DNA of 12,706 bases from an uncultured Clostridia bacterium (GTDB lineage Bacteria > Bacillota > Clostridia > Christensenellales > UBA1242), in contig CANQZB010000016.1 in NCBI GenBank assembly GCA_947628195.1, positions 1-12,706 on the forward strand. Direction: 5' to 3'. Below, piece by piece: positions 10,087 to 12,706 of the stretch. The notes under the pieces were generated by a model, which was not told the origin of the DNA, searched no databases, and saw only the letters and a list, made by a program, of their open reading frames with translations. Every line of letters begins with the position of its first letter. Position 1 is the stretch's first letter. The position numbers and the translations under genes are program-made.

Positions 10087-12706
10087 AAATAACTTTTATG
10101 CAATCTCTGCTTAAAATAGTTTCCAATTCAAAAATTAAACTTTCTTGCGCGCTAACCATAGTGTCCATTTTAAAAGCCTTGTTTGAGCTTGTGTCCTTAA
10201 CAAAAACTTCATCTATGCCATTGTAAGCGGAAAGAATTTTTTTAACTGCCTCATGAACAACACCATCGTTTATATTGTATTTTAAACATAACTTTTTAGG
10301 CTTAATTACCTCAATTTCTTTTACGGCCTGAGTGGTAGGCTCGTTTTGCTCGCTTGTTATTGGCTCAATATGGTCAACTGCAACAGAAGGTGCTCTGCCA
10401 TCGCGTATAACAAATTTTCCTTTAATTTTTATTAAAGTATCTTTAACCAGCATTTCTTTGTATTTTTCATAAGATTTGCTGAACAGAACCGCATCAAAAT
10501 TACCCGTTAAATCTTCAACTGTTACAAAAGCCATTCGGCTTCCATTTTTTGTTGTAAGAACTCTGTAATCCGCTATTACGCCTCCGCAAGTTACGGCATC
10601 TCCATTTTTAAGTCCGCCATAGAGTTCTTCAGTTGGCAATTCGTCTTCTTCAGTCGTTGGCTGTGGGGCAAGGGTCGTTTCTTCTTCACTATCATTATCA
10701 TCATCAATTTCTTCATTAGGAAGCATACTAGAATTAAAATTAAAGGTTTTAATTACATCCAAATGTGCGTCAAGCGGATGCCCGGAAAGATAAGTGCCAG
10801 CAATTTCCTTTTCATATTGCAATTTAACATTGCTTACATATTCATTTATGTTAGGATACTCATTTTCTTCAATAAGATTTGTATCTTCAATAAGGCTCCC
10901 AAACAAATCCATTTGTCCGTGCATGGATTTTTTCTTTCTTTCAATTGCTCGATCCACCATAATGCTGTAAACTGCCATTAACTGACTGCGTGGTCTGCCA
11001 AAACAATCAAATGCACCCGCTTTAATTAAACTTTCGATACAACGCTTATTTAGTGCCTGGTTGTCAACTCGCCAAATGAAGTCTGCCAAATCTTTAAAAT
11101 CGCCATTGGTTTTGCGTTCTTCAATAATGCTGTCAATAAGGCTAACACCAACATTTTTTAAACCGGCAAGCCCAAAACGTATGCTTTTGCCATCGGTGGA
11201 AAATAACGTTTCGCTTTTGTTTATATCTGGTGGCAAAACTTGTATGCCTTCTTCCTTTGCGTATGCAAGATAGTGTTTAATTTTATCACTTTTGGTTAAT
11301 CTGTTATTAAATAATGAGGTTATAAATTCAGGCTCGTAATAACATTTTAAATAAGCGGTTTGATAAGTTATAAGTGAATATGCCGCTGCGTGCGATTTGT
11401 TAAAGGCGTAGGAAGCGAAAGCTTCCATGTCATTCCAAATTTTATTGGCAACTTCCTCGCTAACGCCGTTGGCTAGGCAACCCTTTATGGCTGGTTGAAT
11501 TTTGCCATGGTCTTCAAAAGAGGCACGCCCATGCAAAAATGCTTCCTTCCATTTTAACATTTCTGCAATTTTTTTCTTGCCCATTGCGCGCCTAATGTTG
11601 TCTGCTTGGCCCAAACTAAAGCCTGCCAAATCTTGGCAAACCCTCATGACTTGTTCCTGATACACCATACAACCATAAGTAACCTTTAAAATAGGCTCTA
11701 AAAGAGGGTGGTCATAAGTTGTATCTTCAGGATGGTGCTTGTTATGCACATATTTAGGAATGCTATCCATTGGCCCGGGGCGATATAGCGAAACCGCTGC
11801 CACAATATCTTCTATGCAGGTTGGCTGTAAATCTTTTAAGAACTTTTGGAAGCCAGCCGATTCAATTTGGAAAATGCCCTCAGTGTTGCCAGAAGAAATA
11901 AGCTTAAAAACGTTCTGGTCATCGTAAGAAGATTTATCGAAATCGATTTCAATGCCATGATTTTTTTTAATTAAATTTAAAGCACCCTTAATATCTGTCA
12001 AGTTGCAAAGTGCCAAAAAGTCCATTTTTAAATGGCCCAAATGCTCCATATCAACGCCTTCATATTGGGTTGAAATGTTATCACTATTTCTGCTTAATGG
12101 CACGTGCTTATCAAGTATATCCGCACCAATAATAACACCGCAAGGGTGAATTGAACTTTGCCTAGGGAAATCTTCCACCTTCATGGCAATGTCAACCATC
12201 TTTTTTACTTGTGGGTCATTATTGTACATTTCAACAAGTTCAGGAATGGCATAAACAGTTCCATAGTCTTTATCTCCCGGCTTTGGAACGTGAAAACCGA
12301 ACACTTTAGGCAAAATAGGGCTTTTATACATTGGGATGCTTTTTGTTATTTTATCACAAACGGAATAAGGCACACGCAAAACACGCCCAACGTCTTTAAT
12401 GGCATTTTTTGCTTTCATTGTGCCAAATGTTATAATTCTAACAACTCTATCATCGCCATATTTTTTGCGCACATATTCGATGACTTCATCGCGCCTAACG
12501 TCTTCAAAATCCACATCAAAATCTGGGGCGGAAACACGTTCACTGTTTAGGAAACGCTCAAAATATAGTTCGTATTTAAGAGGGTCGATGTTGGTTATGC
12601 CCATAGTGTAGGCAACAACCGAGCCGGCACCAGAACCACGCCCCGGGCCAACCGAAATGCCCATTTTGCGCGCTGCGTTAATATAGTCCCACACAATAAG
12701 GAAGTA
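10085..12706 (-). CDS. dnaE: DNA polymerase III alpha subunit DnaE, partial (5' end beyond window)
   Basis: The frame is open from the right window edge (…YFLIVWDYIN) to the TAA at 10085-10087, giving the last ~873 residues; the PHP domain and start lie outside. Visible blocks include GPGRGSGAGS, the catalytic PDFDVDF (12526-12506), the second palm acid in KMDFLAL (Asp at 12020-12022), RPGPMDSIP, VYQEQVM and FNKSHAAAYSLITYQTAYLK of the fingers. These are followed by the helix-hairpin-helix region, a clamp-binding QMDLF (10915-10901), the OB fold (starting VTCGGVIADY) and the C-terminal domain. It is DnaE-type and not PolC-type, since there is no embedded exonuclease. An acidic linker of about 30 residues (10714-10625) precedes the OB fold. 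Bacillota normally also carry PolC. Confidence 0.97.
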   Translation of the reverse strand, partial: YFLIVWDYINAARKMGISVGPGRGSGAGSVVAYTMGITNIDPLKYELYFERFLNSERVSAPDFDVDFEDVRRDEVIEYVRKKYGDDRVVRIITFGTMKAKNAIKDVGRVLRVPYSVCDKITKSIPMYKSPILPKVFGFHVPKPGDKDYGTVYAIPELVEMYNNDPQVKKMVDIAMKVEDFPRQSSIHPCGVIIGADILDKHVPLSRNSDNISTQYEGVDMEHLGHLKMDFLALCNLTDIKGALNLIKKNHGIEIDFDKSSYDDQNVFKLISSGNTEGIFQIESAGFQKFLKDLQPTCIEDIVAAVSLYRPGPMDSIPKYVHNKHHPEDTTYDHPLLEPILKVTYGCMVYQEQVMRVCQDLAGFSLGQADNIRRAMGKKKIAEMLKWKEAFLHGRASFEDHGKIQPAIKGCLANGVSEEVANKIWNDMEAFASYAFNKSHAAAYSLITYQTAYLKCYYEPEFITSLFNNRLTKSDKIKHYLAYAKEEGIQVLPPDINKSETLFSTDGKSIRFGLAGLKNVGVSLIDSIIEERKTNGDFKDLADFIWRVDNQALNKRCIESLIKAGAFDCFGRPRSQLMAVYSIMVDRAIERKKKSMHGQMDLFGSLIEDTNLIEENEYPNINEYVSNVKLQYEKEIAGTYLSGHPLDAHLDVIKTFNFNSSMLPNEEIDDDNDSEEETTLAPQPTTEEDELPTEELYGGLKNGDAVTCGGVIADYRVLTTKNGSRMAFVTVEDLTGNFDAVLFSKSYEKYKEMLVKDTLIKIKGKFVIRDGRAPSVAVDHIEPITSEQNEPTTQAVKEIEVIKPKKLCLKYNINDGVVHEAVKKILSAYNGIDEVFVKDTSSNKAFKMDTMVSAQESLIFELETILSRDCIKVI

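Overview
The window is AT-rich DNA from a bacterium that looks like a member of the Bacillota, probably an uncultured or gut-type Clostridia-like lineage. The evidence is the low GC content, the standard genetic code, strong AAGGAG-type ribosome binding sites on several genes, consensus sigma-A-type promoters, and a holB-ricT-trmN6-rsmI gene order related to the Bacillus subtilis holB-yaaT-yabA-yabB-yazA-yabC cluster. The exact taxon cannot be read from the sequence. No prophage, transposase, CRISPR array or toxin system is visible; most of the window is housekeeping DNA with a few uncharacterised genes.

Layout. Positions 1-74 are the 3' part of a 5S rRNA, the end of an rRNA operon, followed by its terminator. 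An 86-nt block holding the last ~37 nt of the 5S gene, the terminator and a downstream tail is repeated at 235-320, with a structured 111-nt spacer between the copies. Two unrecognised small genes follow on the + strand (395-838 and 860-1153), facing folD (minus strand, 2046-1210) across a shared terminator. From 6768 down to 2122 runs a compact minus-strand operon: holB (clamp-loader delta'), ricT (PSP1/YaaT), an ASCH-domain gene, trmN6, a Nudix hydrolase, a histidine phosphatase and rsmI. A three-helix membrane protein gene (6860-7390, +) is divergent from holB and convergent with greA (7890-7417, -). An 83-residue conserved-looking gene (8336-8085, -) is divergent from a DUF362/double 4Fe-4S protein (8424-9599, +). 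A DUF378 membrane protein (9708-9962, +) converges with the 3' two thirds or more of dnaE (10085 to the window edge, -).

Functionally the long operon joins replication (holB), RNA maturation (ricT), tRNA and 16S rRNA methylation (trmN6, rsmI) and small hydrolases. FolD supplies one-carbon folates, GreA rescues stalled RNA polymerase and DnaE is a replicative polymerase.

The most notable pattern is in the initiation signals. In five genes that are alone or first in their operon (395, folD, holB, the 83-aa gene, the DUF362 gene) a good -35/-10 promoter ends 6 or 7 nt before the ATG and there is no ribosome binding site, so they are predicted to make leaderless mRNAs. Other genes in the same window use classical ribosome binding sites or a TAA-T-ATG stop/start junction. 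Other points of interest are the duplicated 5S tail with an inverted repeat around it, and the replacement of yabA and yazA by ASCH, Nudix and phosphatase genes in the holB-rsmI cluster.
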